Counted from the stretch's first letter, positions 23,577-35,104 are shown. The stretch is DNA of 64,000 bases from Macquaria australasica (GCA_005408345.1 SEMN01001362.1:1-64000), one strand, 5' to 3'. Notes: generated by a model from the sequence alone, not told the origin. A program made the numbers and translations.

Positions 23577-26500
23577 GTAGGCCTATGGTAGTCTGTATGT
23601 TAAGATTAAAGTCTGGTGATATTCCTATTGTCAACAAATCTCATGAAAAGATCCCAACTGACAATGAATGTATCCTGCTAACAAGTTTTGTTGCCTGATA
23701 TATCTTATTCCACTGTGCCATAGATCTCCATTGTTGTCCAAAATGATTAAAATCAGTGAATATCAGTGAGCCACACAGTCGCACTGGGTGACATGTTGTT
23801 TTCAAAATGTGTGGTTTTCTCTCATTTTTCTTGATACTCACCTCTCTGGTGTTTCGGTACTGGCCTTTGCTTCACCTGGCAATCAAATAGTGTGGGCGGA
23901 GCTAACATCAAACATTTTTCCACCTGAAGAACAGCAAATGGAAAAGCTTTAAGGCAAATCAATGTTGCGTTATAGCTGTAGAGAGCAGAAAACAGACAAT
24001 AGTATAAAAAGTCGCAGCTTGTCTGTTTAACTCTGCTGTGTCAACAGATAAGACTGGGGGTGGGTCTAAAATCCAGGAAGTACTCCAGCGAGCCCAAAGG
24101 GCCGAGTCTGTGACGCATCGTGCCGACAGTAAATCCATGGTGCCTTGGCATCACTCTACAGGCCATCTCCATGACGACCAGGAGCCCACAGCTCATTTAT
24201 CTCCATTCCATCACTCCACCGACCATCTCCACGACAACCAGGACTCTACAGCCTGTGTGTTGCCATGGCACCTCTCCACAGGTCAGAGCTAAAGTTTGTA
24301 GGACTTAAGAGGTTCATTGATCAACTAAGAACATTTAGTTGATGAGGTGTTTTTTGTTATGATCTTTTATAATGAAGGGGCCGTTAGTCATCAGCTGTTA
24401 GTGGAATATTACATCTGACGGGTCACATCTCTGTGCTCATGAAAATATCAACATGCTTCAGTCTTTAATAAGCTTTAGATTTGAAGAGATCTTTCTGCAT
24501 GACTGAACTTCTTCAGAGGGACAATAATTATGATTATGATGATTTTTGTCAAGTACAGCCTGGAAATATGAACTGTTAACAGTTTCTTGTGGTCATACTA
24601 TTTGTCAATTAATCGATTAGTTGATTGACAGAAAATATATCAACAATTTCAATTCAATTCAATTCAGTTTTATTTATATAGCGCCATATCATAACAAAGT
24701 TATCTCAGGGCACTTTTTCGAGTAGAGCAGGTCTAGACCGACTCTTTATAATTTGATAATTGATTTATCATTTATCAAACAAAAATGCCAAACACTTTCT
24801 GGTTCTAGCTCCAGTATGACAATTTGCTGGCTTTTCTCTGTTTTATATAATTGTAAACTCTATGGGTTTGGGTTTTGGACTGTGGGCCAGATAAAACAAG
24901 ATATTTAAAGACATCACCTTGCTGCCCAGATCTCTAATTTATCAGTGATTCAAATAGGTCTGGTGTTGTGCTTATTGACAGCTGCTTTCCCGACTGGAGA
25001 AACAGTGGACCAATCAGAAATTTGTAGGCAGGATTAAGAATGGGGACATCATCTTCCTACATAGCTAGTTAGCTACATCCATGAAAAATAGTGATAGACG
25101 AATGGACATAAATATGGCAACAAGCATGGATGAAATGAAAACAGCTGTGTAGGTTGTTGTAAGTCGACAGAAATAACTCAATAAATATTTCTTGGATTTT
25201 AAAAGACATTAAGCTAACGGGTCCTAGCAACCGCTACCAGGGCGTCGACTGAAAATGATCTTGGTGGGATGGCGTCACTTGCTACTGATTTATTTGGAAA
25301 TAACCCCTCCTCTCAAAATGGCTAACTTGAACACGATGAGTGAATAATGAATTGAAGTGGCAGTTCAGTCTGATAGGCTATATGCATGTCAGCATATATT
25401 TGCTTACACACACTAACACAAAAGCTAAGCTGAAGTAGGCAATTTGAACATACACAATGCAAAACCTTCCGCCTCTCTCTCTGCTGCTTCATATCACTCC
25501 GCTAAGCCCCTCCCACCAAATGACACACCAAACATGGACACGCATTTTGTTGGGCTTGAAGGGGAATGTCAAGGTTGACCTGTAACTAACTAGCAAACTA
25601 ACGTCTGACTCGGAGGTAAGAAACTGATCCTTTGTGAGGTAAGAAACTCCACTTTGTAACACCACTGTACAATCGTGTTTCTGTAGTTCCAATAACTCCA
25701 ACAGAGTAATACATCTTCTTTGTAGCTGATCGCCTTGCATCAGTTTCACCAACTATTTGTACAGAGTTTCTGTGATGTGCTAGCTAACCCTGATTGGGTG
25801 ATTTGATTGAGACAAGGACCAGTTTTAAAAAAAAACGAAATACACACTTTTTTTAAAGGAACCCTTCAATTAAATATTGTTAGTGACATGCAATGGTCAA
25901 AATTAGTTATTTCAATCAAAATTACAATTAAATAATATTGCCTACTGCAGCTTTAAAATGCTAATCCTAACGTTGGCATAACATTTTACAGTAATGTCTG
26001 TAAATATAGCAGACATGTTAGTATTAACAGGTTAGAACGTCAACTATTATATGTAAGAAAAGTAAAGAACCTTTGTTATTTTTAACCTACAGCAACATGT
26101 CTGTTACATGTTACAACAGTCTGTTGTGCTATTATTTTTACTATTATAACAGTAAATGCTGTTACATCTGTTGTAAAGCAGCTGTACAGTCTGTTGTAAC
26201 ATGTAACAGGGGAAGCATGAAATGAGAAGAAACAGATCGCCCTTCAAACCATTAAAGGAGTGGGTATGCTTCAAACAAAGTGCTTGTCCGATCGTGTAAC
26301 AGCATTTGAAACCCTCTCTCCCCATTCCTTTCCAACGTCGTAATTAGGAATGGCTGCGTCTGACAATTTTTGTAACTTACAAAACCATACATGCCCAATT
26401 CATACAGCAAAGCCAGTTGTGCAGAGGAATGAAAATAAGAAAGGGTTTGAACTTCTCTTTCAAGCACTCTTTTTCATTCTTCACACAACCACTTAAATTT

Positions 26501-29500
26501 CTTTTTGTGTGTATAACTGAGTGCAACACTATGAATGCCTTTGATTTGTTAAGATAGGATAGTACTTTATTTATCCTGTGGGAAATTGTTGTGCAGTAGT
26601 TGCAGTACAAAGTAGGAAGGAGTGCAAATAAACGAAATATAAGTATAAAGATTATCTGTAAGGTGCAGAAACCAAATGTACACAATGCCAGAAATGTAAC
26701 AGGTTAACGGTAAGTATCATAATATAAATATAAACTAGTTAACAGTAAGGTGCAAATCCAAAATATACACACTGAAAATGTTTGAATATGTGAATATGCC
26801 GAAAAAATAAACAGTTGGTCTGATCTTCTGAGGGGAGGGAGAGCCTCCTTAACATTGTCATACAGCAGGTAAGGCAGATATGGCTTGTATCTCCTTTTCT
26901 TCGCTTGGTGTTTTGCTCCTGCCCTACATCCCCTGTACCTCCTCCTCCTCAACTCCTTGGGGATTTCAGGTCCCTCCCTCGGTAACACGCTCAGTCAAAA
27001 CAACAACAACAGACCTCTGTTGTAAACAATGGCTTCATCAATGCTGTATTGTTGTGTGAGGATGGAAACACGGTTAAATCAAAGTGTTCCCACAACGAAG
27101 AACACGGTGCAAACTTTCCACAACATCGTGGGACAAGCTTACTAAACTAAATAACTGAACACACATCTAAGCTAAAAACAAACTATAAATAAGAATAATT
27201 TACAAAAACGCAGGAAAAGACTGAGAGCAACTGTTGCTGGCTGCTGGCTCCTGCACGCATTGCACCGGACCTAGGGAATTTAAAGGAGAGGGACTGTCTG
27301 AAAGTGTCTGCCATTAGTCACATTTGTACAGTCCATCCTGTCTCCCTATGATGGTAGGCTTTTCGCCCCGCCTTCGATTGTGGCCATTTGGAACAGCTTT
27401 ACCACTTTTCAGTTTATTTTTACTTTTACCTTTAACATGTGTTGCAATTACATGCCGTAGGACCTAGCTTGTTTAAAGCATAATACACCTTTTACTCCAC
27501 CTCACAGGTCATCTTTATGACGACCACGAGGAGGCAGAGTCAAGCGAGGGCTCTACCTCTTCACCACCTGTGCGGCAGCGCCCAGCAGTCGCCAGGCGAC
27601 TGAGCAGCCAGTTGAGGAGCAGGATGTGCCGCAGCCTGGGAGCTGACCTCGACCAGCTCCTCCAAGAGGAGGCAAGAGGAGGAGGAGGAAGTGAGGCGGC
27701 CCGGCTGAACCGCCTCCACCTGATCTCCTCCTCACTCAGCCTTCGCTATGACCTGTCGTCCTCCTCGCTGTCATCATGTTCCACGCCGCCTCGCTGCCAC
27801 AGCCTCGCTGACCTGGTGGAGGGGGTGGAGGGGAGAGGAGGGAGGAGGAGCCTCCCCGTCACCGCCTCCTCCACTGCTCATCATGAAGACCCCAGTAGGA
27901 AGGTGAGACTTACAGACGGTACAGTTTTGTTTCTTTTTAAATGTTCCATTCAAACCTATGGAACACTCTTGGATTGGTAGTTTGGCTGGTAAGGGTTCAA
28001 AACTAACACTTGAAAATTTACAGACGACAAATGGTTTTGTCATTTGAGGTTGGAAAACCAACTGCATTGATTTGTAAATTAGGAGTGATTTTAAAATGGA
28101 TTAATATGGAATTGGTTCTGTCTATTTAAATACCAGTACTGATTACTGTCCACCTGCGTTTCTATGTTTTTGTCCCTTCTCAACTTCTGCACTCAGATAT
28201 TGTGTTGGCACCAGTGTAGAGAAAATTCAAACAAAACCCAGCCCTCTTGAGTTATGATGCACAGTGAGATTGACAGCTAGCAAAGACAAATAATTTCTGG
28301 TTTTAACGTTTTGAGATTTATTGCTAACAGACTTGAAACATTAACTCTTTTTTAAAACGAAAGGATACGATATTATAACACTCAATTGATTCCTAGGAGG
28401 GACATTGATTAAGATGATGTTTGTTCCTGTCATCAGTCACTGGTTCCTCTGGAGCCCAGGGAGCACGCCTGGCTGGTGAATACGGCGACGGGTGCCTGGC
28501 CCGACATCTACTCCCTGTTCAGAGAGGACTCATCCCTGCTCAACAGACGAGACTTCATCTCCGGCTTCACTGTGCTGCACTGGATTGCCAAACACGGTGA
28601 CCACCGAGTCCTCAACACCTTATGGTATGCTATTAGCTTTGTCAGGTTTACACCCTGAAAAACCGGAAGATCTGGTTTACGTAGCATTCTGAAAGTTGTT
28701 TCACTTTAAAAACCAGCTTTAGAAATGTTTCTGTCTCTGATTTTTTTCAGCATGTGTCTTAGAGTTGAATTTGGGGGTATTTCAGCCCCACTAGCACCCT
28801 GAGGATGCTATGGTCTGTTGCTTGATCCATTCAACAGTTCAGTCCAGAGTGAGATATGTCACTGTTGGTCAAAGTTTCATGAAATGTGGTGTGGATTTTC
28901 ATGTTCCCCAGAGCATGATCTCTAATGACTTTTCTGACCTCCTGACATTTCCTCTAGTGTCACCATTACCTCATAAACATACAGAGACTAGAGGAAAAAG
29001 GATGTTTTGAGCTTTGAGCTTTCCTGCTAAAACAATGCTTACAGTTAACATGTTAGCATGCTGATGTTTAGCATGTAACATTTAACATGTTGCATCAGCA
29101 TTAATCTCAAAGTAGAGCTGAAGCTGACAGGTGGAACTGTTGTCCTGATGGTTGCACTAGAAGTAAAGTCAGATCACCAAATTCATTGTCTGTGCCTAAT
29201 GTCTCGACAATCCAGCCATTGACTGGTGAGATATTTCACTATCACCAACGGACCAACATACTAACGTAGCTAAAAAAGAACTGCCAACACTTTAGCAGTG
29301 AGGAATTGCTGTCAAAATTTCCGTGTTTTCTTTTGATTGCTAAATATTTTCATTGTACAGCAAAAAACTAACAAAATGCACTTATATAATATTGAATATT
29401 GACTAAATTAGTTTGTGAAACTCATTTATTTCAAAGGATGTCAAAAGCAAATATAATAAAAGATACTTTATGTGACCAGGCACTGATTTGCTCTCTCTGG

Positions 29501-29978
29501 CTGGGGTTTCAGGTATGGAGTTCAAAAGGCTGGTTTGACCTTTGACATAAACGCCAGGTCAACATGCGGCCACACGCCTCTCCACATTGCCGCCATCCAC
29601 AGTAACAAGAACATAATGCAGTTGCTGGTTAATAAGTTTAATGCTGACGTGAGGTTGAGGGACACGGTGGGAAAGAGACCCTGGCAGTACCTGAGCCGCA
29701 CTGCGCCGCCAGATGTCTTCAATCTGCTGGGAGCTCCATCGCGGGCTTCCGAGGCAGGACAGGGAGGAGTCGGGAGAGTAGACCCCAGCTGGAAACAGGA
29801 GCAGCAGCAGCCGCCCCGCCACCGTCGGCGGCATCACCTCTCCCTTGCTTCCATGGGAGAGAGGCCGTTGACCATTTCAGGCACGACGAGGGTCAAAAGG
29901 TCGTCATCAATCACTGCGTTCCTCAAACACAAATCGCTGCATCGGTTTCATGGAGATCAGTCTGACTCCTCTGTTTAA
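22130..29978 (+). CDS. Sosondowah (SOWAH) family ankyrin-repeat protein, complete
   Basis: My model is 22130-23576, 24048-24281, 27508-27902, 28437-28624 and 29513-29978. All introns are GT...AG with phases 1, 1, 0, 2, giving 909 residues. The start ATG has A at -3 and G at +4. Residues about 5-75 form the SOWAH winged-helix-like domain (FLQSSGGSVKNSDLL, then FKKFVNSVATVKQVDGVSYV). A long low-complexity middle follows, with an acidic DEDEEEE stretch and serine runs. A three-unit 20-residue repeat starts at residue 516. Two ankyrin repeats (FTVLHWIAKHGD about 735-748; CGHTPLHIAAIH about 773-808) precede a PWQYL motif and a basic tail. The C-terminus resembles SOWAHB most, but linkage fits SOWAHA or SOWAHB. 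Human SOWAHA, B and C are, as I recall, single-exon, so the introns are notable. Cellular role is poorly known. Confidence 0.88.
24048..24281 (+). CDS. SOWAH exon 2 (20-residue repeat exon)
   Basis: The acceptor is TGTCAACAG and the donor is GTCAGA. It reads DKTGGGSKIQEVLQRAQRAE and then a 60-base tandem repeat: WHHSTGHLHDDQEPTAHLSP at 24146-24205 and FHHSTDHLHDNQDSTACVLP at 24206-24265. The third unit starts at 24266 and is finished by exon 3. Confidence 0.8.
24590..24905. repeat. Unclassified AT-rich repeat split by an L2 tail
   Basis: The left part (AATTAATCGATTAGTTGATT) and right part (ATAATTTGATAATTGATTTA, then GGGTTTTGGACTGTGG) are two halves of a common fish repeat built on 'attaatcgatta'. 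Related pieces lie near 17990-18420, 33540-33590 and 57155-57375. Confidence 0.55.
24649..24750 (-). repeat. L2 LINE 3' end fragment (copy e)
   Basis: About 100 bases run from the AATTCAATTCAATTCAG tail to GTCTAGACCGACTCTTTATA. The fragment is inserted in the AT-rich repeat of SOWAH intron 2. Confidence 0.85.
24905..25090 (-). repeat. Dispersed repeat X, inverted copy
   Basis: The reverse complement reads CATGGATGTAGCTAACTAGC, then TATGTAGGAAGATGATG. It matches 7779-7945 over its length. Confidence 0.6.
26101..26209. repeat. Perfect 19-bp inverted repeat, 71-bp spacer
   Basis: CTGTTACATGTTACAACAG (26101-26119) and CTGTTGTAACATGTAACAG (26191-26209) are exact reverse complements. The spacer is rich in CTGTTGTA words. 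It lies in SOWAH intron 2. Confidence 0.75.
26560..27240 (-). mobile_element. Rex1-like LINE deletion derivative (5' end joined to 3' end)
   Basis: On the minus strand the frame at 26988-26860 reads LPREGPEIPKELRRRRYRGC, then RRYKPYLPYLL. This matches the N-terminus of the LINE at 42832-46110 (PEERPEIPAELRRRR, then RRWYKPCLPS). Directly after this the endonuclease and RT are absent. A 3' UTR-like sequence follows, ending in the ATAAATAAAGTACTATCCTA type tail. It is a non-autonomous or internally deleted copy in SOWAH intron 2. Confidence 0.7.
27296..27420. repeat. Dispersed repeat Y (partner at 39080-39215)
   Basis: It shares CTATGATGGTAGGCTTTT followed by a GCCCTGCCTTC-like block and GGAACTGCT-like sequence with 39080-39215. 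It lies 88 bases before SOWAH exon 3. Family unknown. Confidence 0.55.
27508..27902 (+). CDS. SOWAH exon 3
   Basis: The acceptor CCTCACAG precedes GHLYDDHEEAESSEGS, completing the third repeat unit. A Ser/Arg-rich region follows (RRLSSQLRSRMCRSLG, LISSSLSLRYDLSSSSLSSC). It ends AGGAAG with donor GTGAGA, phase 0. Confidence 0.82.
28437..28624 (+). CDS. SOWAH exon 4 (first ankyrin repeat)
   Basis: The acceptor CTGTCATCAG precedes SLVPLEPREHAWLV, then RRDFISGFTVLHWIAKHGDH. These are hallmark SOWAH C-terminal motifs. It ends in phase 2 at the donor GTATGC. Confidence 0.88.
28740..29290 (+). repeat. Common fish interspersed repeat (TTAGCATG type)
   Basis: It contains TTAACATGTTAGCATGCTGA and a block ending in GAGATATTTCACT that I recognise from a widespread fish repeat. 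No protein is encoded. It fills most of SOWAH intron 4. Confidence 0.5.
29513..29978 (+). CDS. SOWAH exon 5 (second ankyrin repeat and tail)
   Basis: The acceptor GGGTTTCAG precedes YGVQKAGLTFDINARSTCGH. The ankyrin core, KRPWQYL and a basic Ser/Arg tail follow, ending in TAA. A possible polyadenylation signal AATAAA is at 30339-30344. Confidence 0.88.
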
Positions 29979-30446
29979 AAACCTCAACTGATGGATTAAG
30001 TTGGATTTTTCTTTTTTTGGTGAGTTTTGAAACTGATGGTTTACTGACCACTGGACTGAACAGCTGTTTGCTGGCTGTCTGGATCACAAACACAAACAAT
30101 GTTTAAACCTGAGATTGGCCTGACCACAGCACATCCAAGATCAAAAAGTGGCTATTGATATGCCACTCATCACTGGCAGATAACTCCCACAGGCATATAC
30201 TGATTCTTGACACTGACATGTCCCCTTTGTTGCCATTTAGCTCTGAAGTTATACAAGCTGACAGGGAACTCATTAATTGGACAGTTTTGGCAACTGTCAT
30301 CCTGCATCATTAGCACATCATCAGGACCCACATGGGGAAATAAAATTCTGATGACTGACAGCAGGTCATGCTGCACTTTAATGCTTCTCGTGTATATTTG
30401 TTTTCTGGTGTCACAAAGAGCTCATATAAAAATAACGGATTATAAG

Positions 30447-30476
30447 CATTATTATTATTATTATTATTATTATTAG
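30447..30476. repeat. (ATT)n microsatellite
   Basis: About ten ATT units lie about 470 bases past the SOWAH stop codon. Confidence 0.9.
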
Positions 30477-33400
30477 ACTGCAAATTGGCCACATGTTATG
30501 AATAATGACAAACGGGTAGACACAGGATGGAAAAAAAGAGCCGTCTTGTACAGCAATATTACAGGGTGTATTACTGTGGGATTGCTATGTTCCACACTTT
30601 TTTAATGAACTGCCAAAGTACACAGAGTAGGAAACAAGCACAACAGACTGCAGTTTTAAATGCTTTTGACTCTGATTCATCAGGGAAAATCAGTGGTGTA
30701 ACTAGCATTGATGGTCAAATCAGTGTCCTATTGGATATTTAACATCTACTTATTTATTGTAATATTCCAACACTAATGAGGGACACGGCTAGCTCTACTA
30801 GCTCAGCTATTAGCGTAACATCAGTCTTCAAGGAGTCTTCCAGCATAAGGGCCCAGTCAGCCCAGATTACAGTAGATCCACAAAAGGTTGGACCAAAACC
30901 CATTTCAGTGGAATCACTGCAAGTAGTAGAAGTAAATCTGAGCAAATGTTTTGACAAGCAAATTTGTTTCATTGACCAATAGAAAGCTGTCTTGACAGTG
31001 TGGAGAGAACCAGAGAGTCCAAAATGGAGAAAGATATATTGGCTGTTTCGCACATCTAATTTTACTAACCCTGCATGGTTTGCAGTCAGTAGTCAGACTG
31101 GAGTCAAGCTAACTAGTGTGTTGCCTGTCAGCTCACCAGCTACAGTTGCAACCAACTAGCCCCTCTAGCAGCCGCTGCTTCACCAAGCTTCCAGCACCAC
31201 AGAGACTGAATTTCGCTGTGCCACTTTCTGATGTGACCATGGCACTTATAGTGGCAAAAGCTACCAGTTTTAAATGACACCTGTTGGTGGAGAGTGGTAT
31301 CTGACAGTTGAACATTAGTGACATAACTCGACATTCACCTGATTTTCAAGTCTTTACTCGACCTGAAGGTCTCCTCTTGAATCTGTAGCTTTTTCCTGCT
31401 TTGGATTAACAGAGCTTCCACACTGTCCAAAGCCTCTTAAACTATGAGTGTGTGGTCTTCTGATTTTAAAATGATTAAAAAAGGGATTCACCCCTTTCAG
31501 CCCAAAACCTCAAGATCAGTCTAAATTACTGCAACAACAGGGAGCACTAGTTTCTGCACCTGAGCATTTGGTTTCACTGGATATGAATGCCAATGAAAGA
31601 AAGAAAAGACTGTATCACAAAGGCTGGATCTGAGACGTGTGATAGCTTAAAGCAAGAGGTGATTTGAAAGCATTTGGCAGAGCAGGTTGGGTTTTAGCGT
31701 GATTGTCTGATGTCACTGTTGTGAGATGGGAAAAATACAGCAGAAAGTGGAGGTTTATGAGCCACGTGGGCAACTCCAGTTTCAGTCTGAAGCTGTAATT
31801 CACTCACAGGAGACAGTCTGCAACAGAGATGATACTGTGGCATTTTAACACTTGTCGCACGCATCTGATCTTTGTTTATGTGTACTTCACATCCATCATA
31901 TTGTTTCAATCATCCATCAGTTTTTAGATTAAATTCAAATCAAATTAATCAGATCAAATTAACATGCAGTGAATTGGAATTTAGGTAGGTAGTGGACAAA
32001 ACATCATGAACACCTGTACAATAAAATCAAATCACTTTGAGGTAGGCACTACTTTTTTGAAGCTTCACTTTCTGCTGGCACTGACTCAGAGGTGTTTTGA
32101 GTTGGTGGAGTGATTCTAAAAGGTAACTGGTTTATTACAGCTTACGTTTTGTTTTTGTAGTTTTGTCTATGCAGGGACATCACTATAAAGAAGTCTGATG
32201 GGTCACAAAACGGGAGCAGTCAGACGATCAGACAGGTTGTGAACAAACCCTTAGGTTAGTCAAACATACATACGTGATGTGACGCACACAATGATAATCA
32301 GTATAAACACCAAAATGTAAGTGTAAGTTACTGTGCCCAGCAAGAAACAGCATTTAACCCAATGTATAACCACAACGTGACATTTTTGCACTTTTGTATG
32401 GATTAAACAAACGAGATATAACGTGTTAAATTAGTTAGCTTTAGAGGTGCTGGTAGGCAGATTGTTACCTTTGGGAAGAGCCAGGTTAGCCGTTTCCAGT
32501 CTTTATGCTAAGCTAAGCTAACCGTTTCCTGGATATAGCTTCGTATTTATCGTACAGTTATTAAAGTAGTGTCAATCTTTTCTTCTCTCAGCAAGAATGT
32601 GAATAAGTCCATTTCCTAAAATCTCAATATATTCCTTTAACTTAGTGAGTACAATGTTATAAGTACTGATAGAAATGATGGACAATATATGACAATAAGC
32701 ACCAAGTTGTAATAAACTGAAATTATCCTTTCATTTTTGAGACCATAGCTTGTGATGATGTTGTATTCCATTTTCACTAAATACTGTATTTGTAGTTAGT
32801 GGTGTAAACATGTAAAAACCCTAATGTGTGTGTGTGTGTGTGTGTTTTGGTTTGTGAATTATTCTGGTCTGAAGTTTGCTGTAATTTGATGTTCTACAAT
32901 GGAGATGTGCAGTATTTTTCACACCACTGGTCAAAGTTTATACACCGAGTATTAAATATGTGTCACAGTTGGAGGTGTTGTGTTTTTATAGAACTGTATC
33001 TGACATTTTTAAACACTGGTCAGTTTTCATGGATATGGATGGTTTTCCATTCAAATCTATTTCTCATCAAACTGTTACAGTTTCTGTTATTTCTATGGAG
33101 CCCAGAAAAAGACAAAAGGCAGGAAAAAAAAGTTATCAGACAAGTCATAAATATAACGGAACACTTCAATAAATAATACAGATAATTAATGGAGTGCAAA
33201 AAAACTTTATATTTCCTATAACCTCCAATCAGTTGGTAAAATTAGTAAAAAACTTTATTTTGCTCTTCTATTTTTTTTCACTAGATCATTTTATTTCTCA
33301 GCACCTTAGTTTTCCTTTTGTTTAGTTATTTGTCTACCAACTGACTGGGGAAAGTATAAAGTTTTGTGTTTCACTGTTATTTTGCTCTCCATTTTAATTA

Positions 33401-34447
33401 TTTAACTAACCGTATTATTTACTGATGTAATCACTTAGATTTTTTGACTTGTCTTACAACATGTTTCTTGGACACTTCTCCCTTTGGTTTATACCAGTCA
33501 AGAAAAGCCCTGCAGATCAAAAGTGGGTACAATAATTTTCTGAAACAATTAGTCAATAAACTGATAAGTTGATCAACTGAAAGCAATTCAATTCAATACA
33601 CTCAGATACAGCCTAGTCTGGTATGACCAGTAGCTTAAGGTGACTAATGTTAGCAAATCTTGGTTAACTTTAGATAGATATTACTGTGTAACTGACATTA
33701 CTGAGTCAGTTTGCTGACTTTATGAGGCTTCTCTACTTGTCATACTGTTGCACAACATTTGTCGTGTAACCTCATTGAGCTACATACAGTAAAGTTACCT
33801 AATGATGTTTTTAAAGCAACTGATTGGATAATATTGAGAAATTAATGTCAATGTGCTATTATCCTGTAATTCTCATTTGTGGCAAGTACAGGATTGTAAC
33901 AGTTTTTAAATGTCAGAGCCCATAAAAAATAAGGATTTGGATTTTTACTTGTTGATATCGACACTTTTTCTTGTTCCTGAAAGGAGGACACTGAAATGCA
34001 GAAAACGCTCAGAAACAGACATCTGTTTTCAGTCATTAGAGGCTGGATCACCAACTGAGTGAAGTGGGCAACTTCCCAGACCCCCGGAGGTCTCAAAAGC
34101 TCCATATTCACTGTGGCGAGTGGTGTTACATGATTAGATTAACTGCAAATGTGTTATGGAATTTGCTCCTGGAAAATACAATATCGACTAAGCTGGGTCC
34201 TACGTTATTACCTAAACTTGCGGCCCTGTCTTGTAGAGCGATCCTTTCTGTGTGGTTTCTGGACTGTGTGCACAGTGGAGATGTACAAACATGTGAACAC
34301 CACCTCAGTGACATATTGTTTCATTTGATCTTTTAAAACAGTTGTGTTCAGTGGGTCCACCAAGCAGTTATTCCAGTGTGTCCTGTTAGGTTGGAGGACA
34401 TGTTTGCTCATGACTCTAAAACTGGTTCTCACAGTTACAAGTACAAG

Positions 34448-34448
<1 letters not shown>

Positions 34449-34487
<39 letters not shown>
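34449..34487. repeat. (AC)n microsatellite
   Basis: About 19 uninterrupted CA units. Spurious His/Thr-rich frames result. Confidence 0.92.
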
Positions 34488-34985
34488 GGACATTTTGTTT
34501 GGTCCTCACTTCAAAGGGCTTCAAAGGGTTAAGACTTGGTTTTAGGGTTAAGGTTAGAATCAGGATTAGGTTATAGATTGTTATTGAGGTTCCTCACAAG
34601 TATAGAAGTACAATGTGTGTGGTGTGTGTAGAATTTTTGTTTGAACAAGCTCAGTGTGTATATTCTGAAACAGCCGGTTAGGCCTGTGGTGTATAGAGTT
34701 ACATGATACTCTGTAGTCTCTCTCATGCTGCAGTCTCACTCATGCAAAAATTGTCAAGAATGAACTGACATTTGTCATAATAACAAATGTAATGAGGTGT
34801 GGAGGTCAATATCAGTAATGTATGAGTGTATGAGTGCAGTGGCTGATGTGAGGTGCAAGGACAATGCAAAATGTACAAGGCTTGGTGTGTGGTAAAGAAA
34901 TCAGCACATTAGCATCTGAGCAGGAGGGCTTAAATAGCTTCAAGGAACACTGACCCTGGCTCAGCTCCATCCAGTCAAGGACCTG

Positions 34986-34987
34986 CA

Positions 34988-35036
<49 letters not shown>

Positions 35037-35041
35037 TAGAT
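34986..35041. repeat. Compound (AC)n(AG)n(GATA)n microsatellite
   Basis: The tract changes from AC to AG to GATA units and lies just left of the L2 body at 35105. Confidence 0.9.
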
Positions 35042-35104
35042 ACACAGATCCTGGAAGCTAATTTAAGAGAAAGAGAGAGAACAAGGAAGATGGGAACAAA
35101 GCAG

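Larger units (their letters stand above)
30480..35100. other. Intergenic region, no gene recognised
   Basis: The open frames are short and lack known motifs. Visible structure is a (TG)n at 32824-32845, an (AC)n at 34449-34487, and a compound (AC)n(AG)n(GATA)n at 34986-35041. A short GGTTAAGGTTAGAATCAGG-like stretch lies near 34530-34565. Confidence 0.6.

Noticed and set aside
23577..23698. Open frame of SOWAH exon 1 continuing to a stop at 23698
   Set aside because: A consensus donor at 23577 with the correct phase leads to exon 2. The residues past it are not SOWAH-like, and the ankyrin half would be lost.
30776..30982. Ser-rich 68-codon frame
   Set aside because: No motif, no splice signals, and no similarity I recognise.
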